Source of the DNA: HGM05190 sp964394205 | GTDB taxonomy: Bacteria > Bacteroidota > Bacteroidia > Bacteroidales > Muribaculaceae | Assembly (NCBI GenBank): GCA_964394205.1 | Contig: CAYMVS010000001.1 | Coordinates: 1-64,000, forward strand | DNA: 64,000 bases | Direction of reading: 5' to 3' | In this document: positions 50,813 through 59,937 of the stretch, piece after piece | How positions within the stretch are numbered: the first letter of the stretch is position 1 | Layout: each line of letters begins with the position of its first letter | Notes under the pieces: model-generated | Seen by the model: only the letters and a program-made list of their open reading frames with translations | Database searches by the model: none | What the model was told of the DNA's origin: nothing | Translations under genes and position numbers: made by a program

Positions 50813-53800
50813 ATGACTTGTAAGAGACTCATATATATATTAACCTTGGCAACGGCCACCGGCATGATGAGTGGCTGCAGCGACGACTTCATGGAGCCGA
50901 CTGCAACGACCGGCAGCAGCAATGTGGTCGCTTTTGTCACCGGTGTCGGCTCTCCCCAGGTCGAGACACGCTCGGCGGGGACGCCCAAGCCTCTCTACGA
51001 GCCGCTTGAGTTGACCAATGCCAACGGTGACGAGACTTTATATCTGCACACCTACGACGCCGAGATGATCGGGTTTGACCCGGCGGCCAACGGTAGCGGC
51101 GCGGCAACACGCGGCGTGCAGGTGACAACAGTCGGTATGCTTGAAGACTTTCACGGCAATTTCATGGTGAAAGCCGCGATGGCCGACAATATGGAGGAAT
51201 ATATCCCCTGGATAAAGTCAAAGCCAATGTCAAAACATAGCGATATCTGGCTTCCCGACAAGACCCGTTACTGGCCCTCTCAGGATGAGCTGGCGTTTCA
51301 TGCCTTTGCCCCGGCCTCCGAGCAGGAGTCGCTCAAGGGGCTGACGGCGTCGTCACCGCTTTTGCTCTCATTTGACTATGAAGCCAAAAAGGGCGCCGAG
51401 CCCGACGCCGACGCCGAGGCTCAGACCGACCTGCTCGTCGCCGCCTCCCAGTGCAACAAGGCCGGGAGCATCAATGGCCACGCGCCGATGAAGTTTCATC
51501 ACGCGTTGTCGGCAATCAAGTTTGCCGTTCGCGATGTGATGAACGGCACTGTTGTCAATGTCAAGATAAAGGATATCTATGGCAAGGCCCACTGTGTCTA
51601 TACGGCCGCTGCCGATGGCACCAACGGTCATTTTCAGTGGAGCGAACATGACGGCAAGACTACCTATTCACAGGATTTCAATTATGAACTGACCAACCGC
51701 GGGTATGTCGACGTGTCATCCGACGCCAACGACCTTGTGCTGACCAACGGGATGCCCACAAAGGTGTTTATGGTTGTACCCCAGGTTATACCCGACGGTG
51801 CCAGAATCGAGGTTACGATACACCGCACAGGTATTGTTGACCAGGCCCACGCCGCCGGCATCAAGGATGAGATAACCGTCAGCGCCGACATCACTCAAAA
51901 CGACATCAAGGAGTGGGAGGCCGGTCATGAGTATATATACACCATCTCGACAAGCAAAGACAACTGGGTCTATGTGCTGGAGGCCTACGGCAACCACAAC
52001 GGCAAGACTCCGGGCGGCTCACACTCGATAGACGGGTCGCTCAACGGCAACTATATTTACGGCTATTCACCGGCCGAGGAGGTGCCCAACTCTAAACCTG
52101 TCCAATATTTCCACAAACTCTATGGCGACAACGGGTATGTCAAGGTGTTGAGCTATCGTTTCAGGGCTAACGACTATTACCAGACCGAGCCGGTCAAATG
52201 GACAGCAACCAACACCGGTTCAAAAGGGTATAGCATAAAGGGTGAATTTCCCGGAACTTTGCAAAGCGATAGGTACACCCTTACAGGCGACCAGTGGATT
52301 TTGAGTGAAAAATCTCTTGGTGGCGACGGTGGTACAGAATATGAGGTCAAAAAATTTCAGTTTGAGAGTCACCACGTCAAGACCACTTGGCCCGGAGATG
52401 ACTGGATGCAGGAACAATCTTCGTTTAAAATTGAGGGCAAAGAGACCAGCAAAGATAAACCGTGGGATTTGTCGACATGTAATCGGGCCAAGAAACCCTA
52501 TCGCAACACGGCCAATTGTTATGTGATTGACCGCGAGGGGTGGTACATGTTCCCTGTGGTGTATGGTAACGCCATCAAAGACGGCGAGACAAACACCAGT
52601 GCCTTTACCTATGAAGGCACCGGTGATAGCAGTCATTTGAAAACACTTGTCGACCATCTTGATCAAAGCATCAAAGGCCCATGGATTTCATCATACCACA
52701 CGCTTAAGGAGGCAAAACTGTTGTGGGCCGATGCCTTCAATATTATATCCGATGTCAAGCTGACAACAATTAACGATGAGCAGGTTATTGTCTTCCATGC
52801 CAATAAGCAAAATCTACAGCAGGGCAATGTTGTTATTGGTCTGTATGACAATAAGGACAGAATAACCTGGAGCTGGCACATCTGGATCAATGAGCATTGG
52901 CTTGACGAAAAAACGGGCCGTCCCCATGTTTATAATCAGGAAGATGCCTCATTCGAGTTTAAACCATCTTCATGCGGATGGCGCAACCGCGGCGACGTGA
53001 AACTGACCACAAAACATGTAATGGATGGAACCACCGATTACAATTATTGGATAGCGCCTTACAACGTTGGATGGTGTGACCCCAAAAGCGTGGACTACCT
53101 GCGCCGCGTCGGTACCATGACTGTCACTCAAAGCGACACCGGCAAAACAGTCGAGTTACCCATGATTCAAGAGGGTGCCCGAATTGATTATCGTTATGGC
53201 AACAACACCTATTATCAGTGGGGACGAAAAGACCCGACCGTAGGTTTCATTGACCATGAGGATAAGGAGAAACCAACCTACGGCGACAACACATACGACC
53301 GTGGAAATCAAGGGCAAACATTGGGTTACGCGATTCAACACCCCAACGTGTTGTTCTGTATGTTGGCATCCGACCATTGGCTTGGTGGCAACAACTATAA
53401 AAACTTGTGGAACAATAGCACGGATATAGACAAAATAACCAGTATTGGTAGTTTAACACCCAACGCAAGCCAGACAATAAGTCATAAGACTGTCTATGAT
53501 CCATGTCCCCCCGGCTACAAAGTGCCAACCGGAAAAGCCATGCAATTTATCGGGACTACACCTGCCGGAAGTTATACTGACAGCGGTAACCAACAATATA
53601 TTGGTAACGAAGACAAAATTCATGAATTCTTTAACGGAACTTTCACGCTTGATCCCAAAAATGTGACAGATGATGAGTTTTTGTTTAAAGCTTGTGCCGA
53701 CGATAAGGAGAATCAGAAACCTGAGAATACTATATGGTTGACCAGTACCGGTCAACGTTGGTACACCAACACCCGCCCGACTTTGGCTATCGGTGGCGGT

Positions 53801-54004
53801 AATTTCAACTCTAATCTGGTTTATCTTTTCTCATGTGTTCCTCGTGGGACCAATGGTTTGAGCATCGCGTTGGGCTTTGACCGAAACTTTATTCCTCTTG
53901 GAAAACCTGACAAGGAAGAAAATAAGGAGCCGGGATTCTGTATAACCTCCTACTTTTTGGGACGTATGTCGCAGGCACGACCGGTGCGCCCCATACGCGA
54001 GTAG
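50813..54004 (+). CDS. Large fimbrillin-family lipoprotein (candidate tip adhesin)
   Basis: This 1063-residue lipoprotein has signal ending GMMSGC22 and a fimbrillin-like (Mfa_like_1) N-terminal half (about 30-385). The marker HHALSAIKFAVRDVMNG (about 225) and the C-terminal strand GHEYIYTISTSKDNW are present. A unique middle region (about 400-760) follows, then a C-terminal module with YYQWGRKDPTV (about 805) and YDPCPPGYKVPTG (about 900) that recalls the FISUMP/C-type-lectin-like domain. Its size and place after the minor subunit suggest the tip protein, like FimE/Mfa5. That role is inferred. Confidence 0.82.
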   Translation: MTCKRLIYILTLATATGMMSGCSDDFMEPTATTGSSNVVAFVTGVGSPQVETRSAGTPKPLYEPLELTNANGDETLYLHTYDAEMIGFDPAANGSGAATRGVQVTTVGMLEDFHGNFMVKAAMADNMEEYIPWIKSKPMSKHSDIWLPDKTRYWPSQDELAFHAFAPASEQESLKGLTASSPLLLSFDYEAKKGAEPDADAEAQTDLLVAASQCNKAGSINGHAPMKFHHALSAIKFAVRDVMNGTVVNVKIKDIYGKAHCVYTAAADGTNGHFQWSEHDGKTTYSQDFNYELTNRGYVDVSSDANDLVLTNGMPTKVFMVVPQVIPDGARIEVTIHRTGIVDQAHAAGIKDEITVSADITQNDIKEWEAGHEYIYTISTSKDNWVYVLEAYGNHNGKTPGGSHSIDGSLNGNYIYGYSPAEEVPNSKPVQYFHKLYGDNGYVKVLSYRFRANDYYQTEPVKWTATNTGSKGYSIKGEFPGTLQSDRYTLTGDQWILSEKSLGGDGGTEYEVKKFQFESHHVKTTWPGDDWMQEQSSFKIEGKETSKDKPWDLSTCNRAKKPYRNTANCYVIDREGWYMFPVVYGNAIKDGETNTSAFTYEGTGDSSHLKTLVDHLDQSIKGPWISSYHTLKEAKLLWADAFNIISDVKLTTINDEQVIVFHANKQNLQQGNVVIGLYDNKDRITWSWHIWINEHWLDEKTGRPHVYNQEDASFEFKPSSCGWRNRGDVKLTTKHVMDGTTDYNYWIAPYNVGWCDPKSVDYLRRVGTMTVTQSDTGKTVELPMIQEGARIDYRYGNNTYYQWGRKDPTVGFIDHEDKEKPTYGDNTYDRGNQGQTLGYAIQHPNVLFCMLASDHWLGGNNYKNLWNNSTDIDKITSIGSLTPNASQTISHKTVYDPCPPGYKVPTGKAMQFIGTTPAGSYTDSGNQQYIGNEDKIHEFFNGTFTLDPKNVTDDEFLFKACADDKENQKPENTIWLTSTGQRWYTNTRPTLAIGGGNFNSNLVYLFSCVPRGTNGLSIALGFDRNFIPLGKPDKEENKEPGFCITSYFLGRMSQARPVRPIRE

Positions 54005-54058
54005 AAAACTGAAATCTGAGTATATAAAGAATAAAAATAACCATCTCTCAAATAACAA

Positions 54059-54655
54059 ATGAGACTGAAAAAGATAGTAATAGCATGGGTGGCCGCGGTA
54101 GCCGCGATTGTCGTTCCGTCGCTTGAGTGTCACTCTCAGGTGGTTGGCTTGAAGACCAATCTGGTCAACGACGGCTTTCTCAGCCCTAACCTCGCCCTCG
54201 AGGTGGGGATTGCCAAACGGTGGACTGTCGAGCTGCTTGGCGAGATGAACTTGTGGAAAATCAAGGATCACAGCATGAAGCATCTCTATGTTCAGCCCGA
54301 GGTGCGCTACTGGCTTTGTCAACGCTTTGCGGGCCATTTCTTTGGTGTTCACGGTCTTGCCGGGACTTACAACTATGGCAACCTCGACATCGACATGAAG
54401 TTTTTGGGCACTGATTTCAGGAAACTCAAAGACTCCCGTTATCAGGGATGGGCAGCCGGCGCCGGCATTGCCTATGGATATGCCTGGCCTGTTCACAAGC
54501 ACTGGAACATCGAGGGTGAGATTGGAATCGGCTGGATCTACACCCGCTATGACCGCTATCCCTGTGAGGTGTGTGGCACAAAAATCGAGGACAACAAGCC
54601 TCACAACTATTTTGGCCCGACAAAACTTGCTATTAACGTTGTTTACCTTTTTTAA
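54059..54655 (+). CDS. DUF3575 outer-membrane-like protein
   Basis: This 198-residue protein has a signal peptide (about 1-27, ECHSQ) and eight or so short amphipathic strands starting VGLKTNLVNDGFLSPNLALEVGI. DUF3575 proteins are regularly encoded with fimbrillins in Bacteroidales and may form a small outer-membrane barrel. A CEVCG pair of cysteines lies near residue 180. Confidence 0.88.
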   Translation: MRLKKIVIAWVAAVAAIVVPSLECHSQVVGLKTNLVNDGFLSPNLALEVGIAKRWTVELLGEMNLWKIKDHSMKHLYVQPEVRYWLCQRFAGHFFGVHGLAGTYNYGNLDIDMKFLGTDFRKLKDSRYQGWAAGAGIAYGYAWPVHKHWNIEGEIGIGWIYTRYDRYPCEVCGTKIEDNKPHNYFGPTKLAINVVYLF

Positions 54656-54667
54656 CCGGCAGTAAAG

Positions 54668-56128
54668 ATGAATCTCAAGAAATATTTGATGGTGGCCGTT
54701 GCCGTTGCAGCATCGATGCAAGGCTTTAATGCCGGGGCATGGACGAGCGAGAAATATCACATTGACCAGGCACAGGTGGCCCGCGAGCATGGCCTGATAA
54801 AGATTGACATGAAGGTTCGCCCGTCGCAGTATCGCATGAACTATAACAAGCAGCTCGAGATTGTGCCGGTGCTGAAGTCGCTGAGCAGCAATGACTCGAT
54901 CTGTTTCCCCAAAATCATAGTTGCGGGCCGCAACTCCTACTACTACACCGAGCGCTCGGGCGACATTTTTCCCGCCACGCTGCTCAAGGCCGGCAGCGAT
55001 GACTTCCTCTACAAGACATCGACCGAGTGGGCCGACTGGATGGAGTATAGCCGCCTTGACCTGCAGGCCCGCTCGACAGGCTGCTGTGGGGTGGTCGACA
55101 AGGTCAACGAGGACATGCCCGTGGCTCTGCTCGATTTCCGCCCGATGCCATTCCGCCCGCTCTATCACTTTGATGTGCCGGTGCCCGAGATACGCAAAGA
55201 CCGCCGCATCGAGGGTAAGGCTTACGTTAACTTCCCGGTTAACCGCATCGAGATCTATCCCGACTATATGGTCAACCCTGTCGAGCTGCGCAAGATAACA
55301 AACTCGGTCGACTCGGTGCGCCTCAACCCCGACGCCACGGTGAAATCGATCACGCTGACCGGTTTTGCCTCGCCCGAGGGTCCCTACAGCAACAACGTCC
55401 GATTGGCCAAAGGTCGAACGGAGGCTGTCAAAGAGTATGTTCGCGGTCAGTACACATTCCCGGCCGACGTGTTCCACACTAACTCGGTGCCTGAAGACTG
55501 GGAGGGTCTGAGAGACTCGATCGAGCACTCGATACTCGGCGACAAGATGAAGCTGCTCGACTTTATCGACAATGGCAATGTGCCGATCGAGCGTCGCAAC
55601 GACGAGTTCCGCCGCCGTTTCCCCCAGAGCTACAACTATCTGTTGAAATATGTCTATCCGTCGCTGCGTCACACCAACTATGCCATCGACTATGAGATCA
55701 AGGCTTACACCGACATCGACGAGATACGCCGCGTGCTCCAGGAGCGCCCCGGCAACCTGAGCCTGAACGAGTTTTTCATCGCCGCAAACTCTTATCCGGC
55801 CGGGTCGCCTGAGTTTGACCATGTGTTTGACACCGCCGTGCTCTATTATCCCAACGACCCGGTTGCCAACCTCAACGCGGCCAACTCGGCCATGAACCAG
55901 GGGGACTACAAGCGTGCCCGCATGCTGCTTGGCCGCATCAGCGAGAACCCCTCGTCAATCTATGCCACAGCTGTGCTCGATGCCCTTGAGGGTAACTATG
56001 ATGCGGCCGAGGCCGGCTTTAAACGCGCCCAAGAGGCCGGTGTCACCGAGGCTGAGCAAGCTTTGGCTGAAATCAAGCGTGTCAAGGAGCGTCAGCTCAA
56101 CATCACATACATTCCCGAGAAAAAATAA
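54668..56128 (+). CDS. DUF3868 protein with OmpA-like domain
   Basis: This 486-residue protein has a signal peptide (about 1-24, FNAGA) and a DUF3868 region (about 25-200) with RPSQYRMNYNKQLEIVPVL. An OmpA-like domain (about 205-330) follows, with VKSITLTGFASPEGPYSNNVRLAKGRTEAV. Helical TPR-like repeats (about 370-480: NDPVANLNAANSAMNQGDYKRARML and EGNYDAAEAGFKRAQEAGV) end the protein. It may tie the fimbrial base to peptidoglycan. It lies 12 nt after DUF3575. Confidence 0.88.
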   Translation: MNLKKYLMVAVAVAASMQGFNAGAWTSEKYHIDQAQVAREHGLIKIDMKVRPSQYRMNYNKQLEIVPVLKSLSSNDSICFPKIIVAGRNSYYYTERSGDIFPATLLKAGSDDFLYKTSTEWADWMEYSRLDLQARSTGCCGVVDKVNEDMPVALLDFRPMPFRPLYHFDVPVPEIRKDRRIEGKAYVNFPVNRIEIYPDYMVNPVELRKITNSVDSVRLNPDATVKSITLTGFASPEGPYSNNVRLAKGRTEAVKEYVRGQYTFPADVFHTNSVPEDWEGLRDSIEHSILGDKMKLLDFIDNGNVPIERRNDEFRRRFPQSYNYLLKYVYPSLRHTNYAIDYEIKAYTDIDEIRRVLQERPGNLSLNEFFIAANSYPAGSPEFDHVFDTAVLYYPNDPVANLNAANSAMNQGDYKRARMLLGRISENPSSIYATAVLDALEGNYDAAEAGFKRAQEAGVTEAEQALAEIKRVKERQLNITYIPEKK

Positions 56129-56134
56129 GGGGAT

Positions 56135-56629
56135 ATGAAAAGATGCCTCCACAGGGTGGGGATTGTGGCCATCGCGCTGCTGCTACTGACGGCATGTGTA
56201 GGCGATGATGAACCCCAAGGCGCCACCCTGAAGGCGGGCGATATGGTGCCGTCGCTGAGCGTGATGCTCAACGACGGCACCGTATTTGACAATTCATCAA
56301 TGGCGGGGAAGACGGCGGTGATTGTGTTTTTCAACACCTCATGCAGCGACTGCCGGCGCGAGCTCCCGGCGGTACAGCGGTTCTGGGAGGAAAACGCCGA
56401 CAATGACGACCTGGTGCTCGCGTGTATCGCGCGCGAGGAGAGCGACGAGTCTATCAGCCAATATTGGAATGAACAGGGTTTTACGATGCCCTATTCAGCC
56501 CAGACCACGCGTCGGGTCTACAATCTATTTGCCACAGTCGGTATTCCCCGCGTCTACGTCGCCGACCCCCGGGGCCTCATAATCCACTCCTACGGCCCCG
56601 ACGACACCTTCCAATGGCCCGCCAGATAG
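56135..56629 (+). CDS. Thioredoxin-like (TlpA/ResA-type) lipoprotein
   Basis: This 164-residue lipoprotein (LLLTAC21) has an AhpC/TlpA-like thioredoxin domain. The active-site pair is C70-S-D-C73 within FFNTSCSDCRRELP. The cis-proline strand reads VGIPRVYVADPRGLI. It is complete and follows the DUF3868 gene by 6 nt, so it is part of the fimbrial operon. It probably controls disulfides in periplasmic fimbrial partners, which is inference; several operon proteins contain cysteines (e.g. CEVCG in the DUF3575 protein). Confidence 0.87.
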   Translation: MKRCLHRVGIVAIALLLLTACVGDDEPQGATLKAGDMVPSLSVMLNDGTVFDNSSMAGKTAVIVFFNTSCSDCRRELPAVQRFWEENADNDDLVLACIAREESDESISQYWNEQGFTMPYSAQTTRRVYNLFATVGIPRVYVADPRGLIIHSYGPDDTFQWPAR

Positions 56630-56668
56630 CGCCCCCGGCACTGCCGCACCGATATATGTTGATACACA

Positions 56669-56719
56669 AATCGAGCAGGAGGTGAACACTCGTTGGATGT
56701 GTTCACCTCCTGCTCGATT
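56669..56719. terminator. 21-bp perfect hairpin between convergent genes
   Basis: Positions 56669-56689 and 56699-56719 are perfect reverse complements with a 9-nt loop. It stands between the fimbrial operon and the convergent DUF5723 gene. No T run follows on either strand, so it is an unusual bidirectional end signal. Confidence 0.7.
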
Positions 56720-56741
56720 ATGGTTCAGGTCGTTGCGGGGA

Positions 56742-58118
56742 TCAGAAGGGGACGTTGAGACCGAAGTTGACCTGCATGTTTGACGACAGTGGCACACCCT
56801 GCTTGGCGAGCTTGCCGGGGGTGTGGTCGGAGCCGATAAACATGTTGAAACCTTTCTTGAGGTGAACGTTTGCAATCCAACCAAAGCTCATACCGAATGT
56901 ACCTACACCCATGTTTATACCGGCCGAGAAGACTTTGCAAGGGGCGATATTGGCGCTGAGGCGGAAGTCGGTGCAGGTAAAGTCGCCGGCAACGCGTGTT
57001 GAGTTCAAAAGGCCGAAAGTCAGCTGACGGTAGTAGGGGAGTTCATACTCGACACCTATGTTGACTGTCGCGTGGAGGGCCTTTGTGCGACCGCCCTGAT
57101 CGCCGGCATCATCGAGCTCATAAAGCGCCGAGAGGTCATCTTTAATCTTGTCCCACTCGTTGTCAAATGAGTTTGGCGCATTGTCGTCAACGTTGAATGT
57201 GTATTTATCGGTGTTGAATGTTTTCAGGCCGTTTGTGGTGGCGAGCATGTCGGTGTTCCACTTGATGAAACCGAGGTCGAGCACGGCGGCGCTGACCGTC
57301 AGTCCCTCGACTGGGGTCTTGTAGACGGCACCGAGGTCGAAGGCCATACCATATCCACCAACGCCGGCTCCATCGACATCAGCACCGCTCACATATCGGT
57401 GGCCGGTGTTTTCGTTGACATCAGTGTCGTAGGTCAGGCCTTTGACGTTTGCATGAATCTCGGCATTTGTCTGTACCTGCCAGTCGTCCTCGCCAAGAGT
57501 GAGGCGCGTGTCTTTCATAACGGCATCGGCCCAACCACCGCCAACCAGGAACTTGAAGGTGGCGCCGACACGCAGGTCGGGGGTTATGTTGCGTGAATGG
57601 CCCAAAGCGATCTGTGCATAGCCGTAGGCATTTGCGCTGAGGTTGCCGATGTTGTAGTCTTTGTTGGCCACGCCCTCTTTGAGAAGGCTGAACAGGGCAC
57701 CGGGCAACATGACGTCGGCGCTGACGCGTGTGCCAATGTTGATGGTGTTGTAACCGCCCCAGGCTTTCCAACCACCAGAGAGGATATTTATTGTGTTGGT
57801 GGTGCCGATCTTGTTCTTGTCATGAATGTTTGAGAGAACCTCCTGAACCGACACGTTGGGATTCATGAATGTGGATGTCTTGCCATTGACGTTGTACAAC
57901 ACGCTTGTCAGGTGCAGGTTGCCATGAACGCCAATGTTGAGATTACCCAAGCCGGGGAAGGCGACAAAGCGCTGGTCGTTTGCCATGGCGGGGTTCATAT
58001 GAAAGCGATAGAGATAATCGTCGACAAAGTAGCCCGACAGAGTGTTTTGGGCGGCTGCGCCCAGGGCTATAGTGGAAAATGCTGCCACGAGGGCTGTCTT
58101 TATGCTGAAGTTTTTCAT
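56742..58118 (-). CDS. DUF5723 outer-membrane protein
   Basis: This 458-residue protein has a signal peptide (about 1-23, LGAAAQ). The DUF5723 opening (LSGYFVDDYLYRFHMNPAMANDQRFVAFPGLGNLNIGVHG) spans about 27-65. It continues as a long series of barrel strands and ends with FGLNVPF, a terminal phenylalanine as in outer-membrane porins. Related to the PorV/FadL-like group by layout only. It follows the large lipoprotein gene by 21 nt. Confidence 0.85.
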   Translation of the reverse strand: MKNFSIKTALVAAFSTIALGAAAQNTLSGYFVDDYLYRFHMNPAMANDQRFVAFPGLGNLNIGVHGNLHLTSVLYNVNGKTSTFMNPNVSVQEVLSNIHDKNKIGTTNTINILSGGWKAWGGYNTINIGTRVSADVMLPGALFSLLKEGVANKDYNIGNLSANAYGYAQIALGHSRNITPDLRVGATFKFLVGGGWADAVMKDTRLTLGEDDWQVQTNAEIHANVKGLTYDTDVNENTGHRYVSGADVDGAGVGGYGMAFDLGAVYKTPVEGLTVSAAVLDLGFIKWNTDMLATTNGLKTFNTDKYTFNVDDNAPNSFDNEWDKIKDDLSALYELDDAGDQGGRTKALHATVNIGVEYELPYYRQLTFGLLNSTRVAGDFTCTDFRLSANIAPCKVFSAGINMGVGTFGMSFGWIANVHLKKGFNMFIGSDHTPGKLAKQGVPLSSNMQVNFGLNVPF

Positions 58119-58139
58119 TGCTTACTAATAATTGATTGG

Positions 58140-59879
58140 TTAAAGTTCTTTCTCGTAATATCCGTTGACAACCGGACGAATCTTGGAGAGGAGGATGGTC
58201 ATGTCGGGCGAAAGTGCCTTCTCATCGCTCTGTGCAACGGCACGGGCGGTGAAACGGATGCCGTCGAGACCTCTTACCTGACCGGTGATGTGGAGTTTAA
58301 CTGTTTGATTATTAGCGTTGGCATCTACTGTAGCGCCGTCAATAAAGACATTGTTGATCTGATGGCCCTCTTTGTCAATGGGGTATCCTGTAAGCTCGAG
58401 CTTTATGGGCACTGTGGTCGAGACGGTCAGATTGACTTCAAGAGACTCAATGACAACGTGCTCGAGGTCTTCACTGTCCCACCCGTCAAGCACATCGGTG
58501 TAGACGATTGTCGAGCCGCCTTTGAGTGCCAAAGGAGCAAAGAATGTGTATTTGCCGTTTACAGACCCGAGCGAAGAGCCGAGCTTGAGGTTGTTGACCT
58601 TTTGCTGTGGCATACCGGGGTTGGTGAAGTCGATCGAGAGGCGAGTGGGGACGCCGTCGCCGCTGAGCACATTGCTGAGGGCATTGTAGCCCACATGTGT
58701 TGCACCCGTATAGCCCGGATAGAGCTTTGTGACGGTGGAGGGCGAAAGATAGTAGTTGTAGGTCAATGTGCCCGGTTTGCCAGCAATCTCAAAGTAGCCG
58801 GGAGCGTCGAGGGCGTAAGTGCCGCTCAGCTTATTGTCGCGGTAGCTTTTGATGACCAGGCCGGTCTGTGCCTTGAGCGAGTAAATGTTAAGGGGATTGT
58901 TAAGCGAGACATAGATCTGGGGATTGGCGATCTTGATGTCGGTGCCGGTCTGTGTCAACAGGTCGGGAAGATCGTTGAGATTGACATCGGTGATGTTGAA
59001 ACCCTCGAGGTCATATTTCATAATGCCGGTGAACGACGAGATGTGGACATCGGTCATCACATACTCGGTCACAACCGAAAATGAAGTGGGCAACTGATTG
59101 ACCGGCACCTTGATGTCACTGCCATTGAGCACCAGGTCGCCCGAGGCGATAGCGAGCTCGTCGGAAAACTCGACGTAGTGGCGCGAGTAGTCATAGTTCA
59201 CGTTTGACTTGTTGAAATCGATACCGCTGACGTCAAACTTCAATGAGAGTTTGTTGCCTGCACTTGTCACGTCGCCAACTTTATAAAGACCGGTGGCCAC
59301 ATCATATTTGTTGCCTGCATTTGAAATCTCAAGGCCCTTAGGCAGCTTCATCACGAGGTCTTTGATGGCGATATTCGCAATTTTATTCTCAAACCCGGCC
59401 AGTGACAGATTGATATAGAGAGTCATCGTACATCCGGCATGGTCAATCTCGATGATTGATGAGCTCACGTTGCTGTCCGAAGCATGAAACTCGGTTTTCT
59501 CGCCGGCAAGGTCGAAGGTAAATGTCTGGCCGGCCAGCGACACGTCGGGGAGATTGGCCGGCATCTGCAGGGGGGTCACTGTCGGTTTGATTGTCGGAGC
59601 ACCGATGTTGATGGCGTCAATCTTGATATCGTCCGATTCAAACTCGCCGTCTTCTACAAAAGCATACTCCCCGTCAATCTCTTTGATCTTGCTGTCATCC
59701 TTGAGGTCAATGACATTGTCAAGTGATATTTTATCAATGTTGATCGGTATGACAAGGTTGTCAACCTTAACTTTCACAGTGGTGTCGATATCAGACAAAT
59801 CATATTTGTCATCAATACATCCCGTCATTAGTGCGCCCACGGCCAAAAAAGCCATGCCTTGCTTTAGATTAAGTTTCAT
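58140..59879 (-). CDS. Large lipoprotein of unknown function
   Basis: This 579-residue lipoprotein (signal ending ALMTGC) starts with DDKYDLSDIDTTVKVKVDNLVIPINIDKI. A long beta-rich body has several LEA/Ig-like repeats, such as FKIANIAIKDLVMKLPKGLEIS and SVVTEYVMTDVHIS. No family can be named with certainty. It is the first gene of the pair with DUF5723, suggesting that a surface lipoprotein and its barrel partner work together. A minus-strand TAACTTTG box (59916-59909) lies 30 nt upstream. Confidence 0.7.
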   Translation of the reverse strand: MKLNLKQGMAFLAVGALMTGCIDDKYDLSDIDTTVKVKVDNLVIPINIDKISLDNVIDLKDDSKIKEIDGEYAFVEDGEFESDDIKIDAINIGAPTIKPTVTPLQMPANLPDVSLAGQTFTFDLAGEKTEFHASDSNVSSSIIEIDHAGCTMTLYINLSLAGFENKIANIAIKDLVMKLPKGLEISNAGNKYDVATGLYKVGDVTSAGNKLSLKFDVSGIDFNKSNVNYDYSRHYVEFSDELAIASGDLVLNGSDIKVPVNQLPTSFSVVTEYVMTDVHISSFTGIMKYDLEGFNITDVNLNDLPDLLTQTGTDIKIANPQIYVSLNNPLNIYSLKAQTGLVIKSYRDNKLSGTYALDAPGYFEIAGKPGTLTYNYYLSPSTVTKLYPGYTGATHVGYNALSNVLSGDGVPTRLSIDFTNPGMPQQKVNNLKLGSSLGSVNGKYTFFAPLALKGGSTIVYTDVLDGWDSEDLEHVVIESLEVNLTVSTTVPIKLELTGYPIDKEGHQINNVFIDGATVDANANNQTVKLHITGQVRGLDGIRFTARAVAQSDEKALSPDMTILLSKIRPVVNGYYEKEL

Positions 59880-59908
59880 GATTTATAAGTAAGTGATAAT
59901 AATTTTTG

Positions 59909-59916
59909 CAAAGTTA
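59909..59916 (-). promoter_or_regulatory. -7 box of the lipoprotein/DUF5723 operon
   Basis: The minus strand reads TAACTTTG. A second candidate box (TAATTTTG, 59936-59929) lies just upstream. Neither has a TTTG at the standard distance. Confidence 0.5.
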
Positions 59917-59937
59917 AAAAATTTTAAGCAAAATTAT

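Noticed and set aside
53831..55822. A 663-codon open frame on the minus strand across the fimbrial genes
   Set aside because: It is antisense to three well-supported fimbrial genes and has no recognisable domain or promoter; it arises from the codon bias of the plus-strand genes.
57912..59084. A 390-codon plus-strand frame opposite DUF5723 and the lipoprotein
   Set aside because: Antisense shadow of two coherent exported proteins; no signal, domain or promoter.
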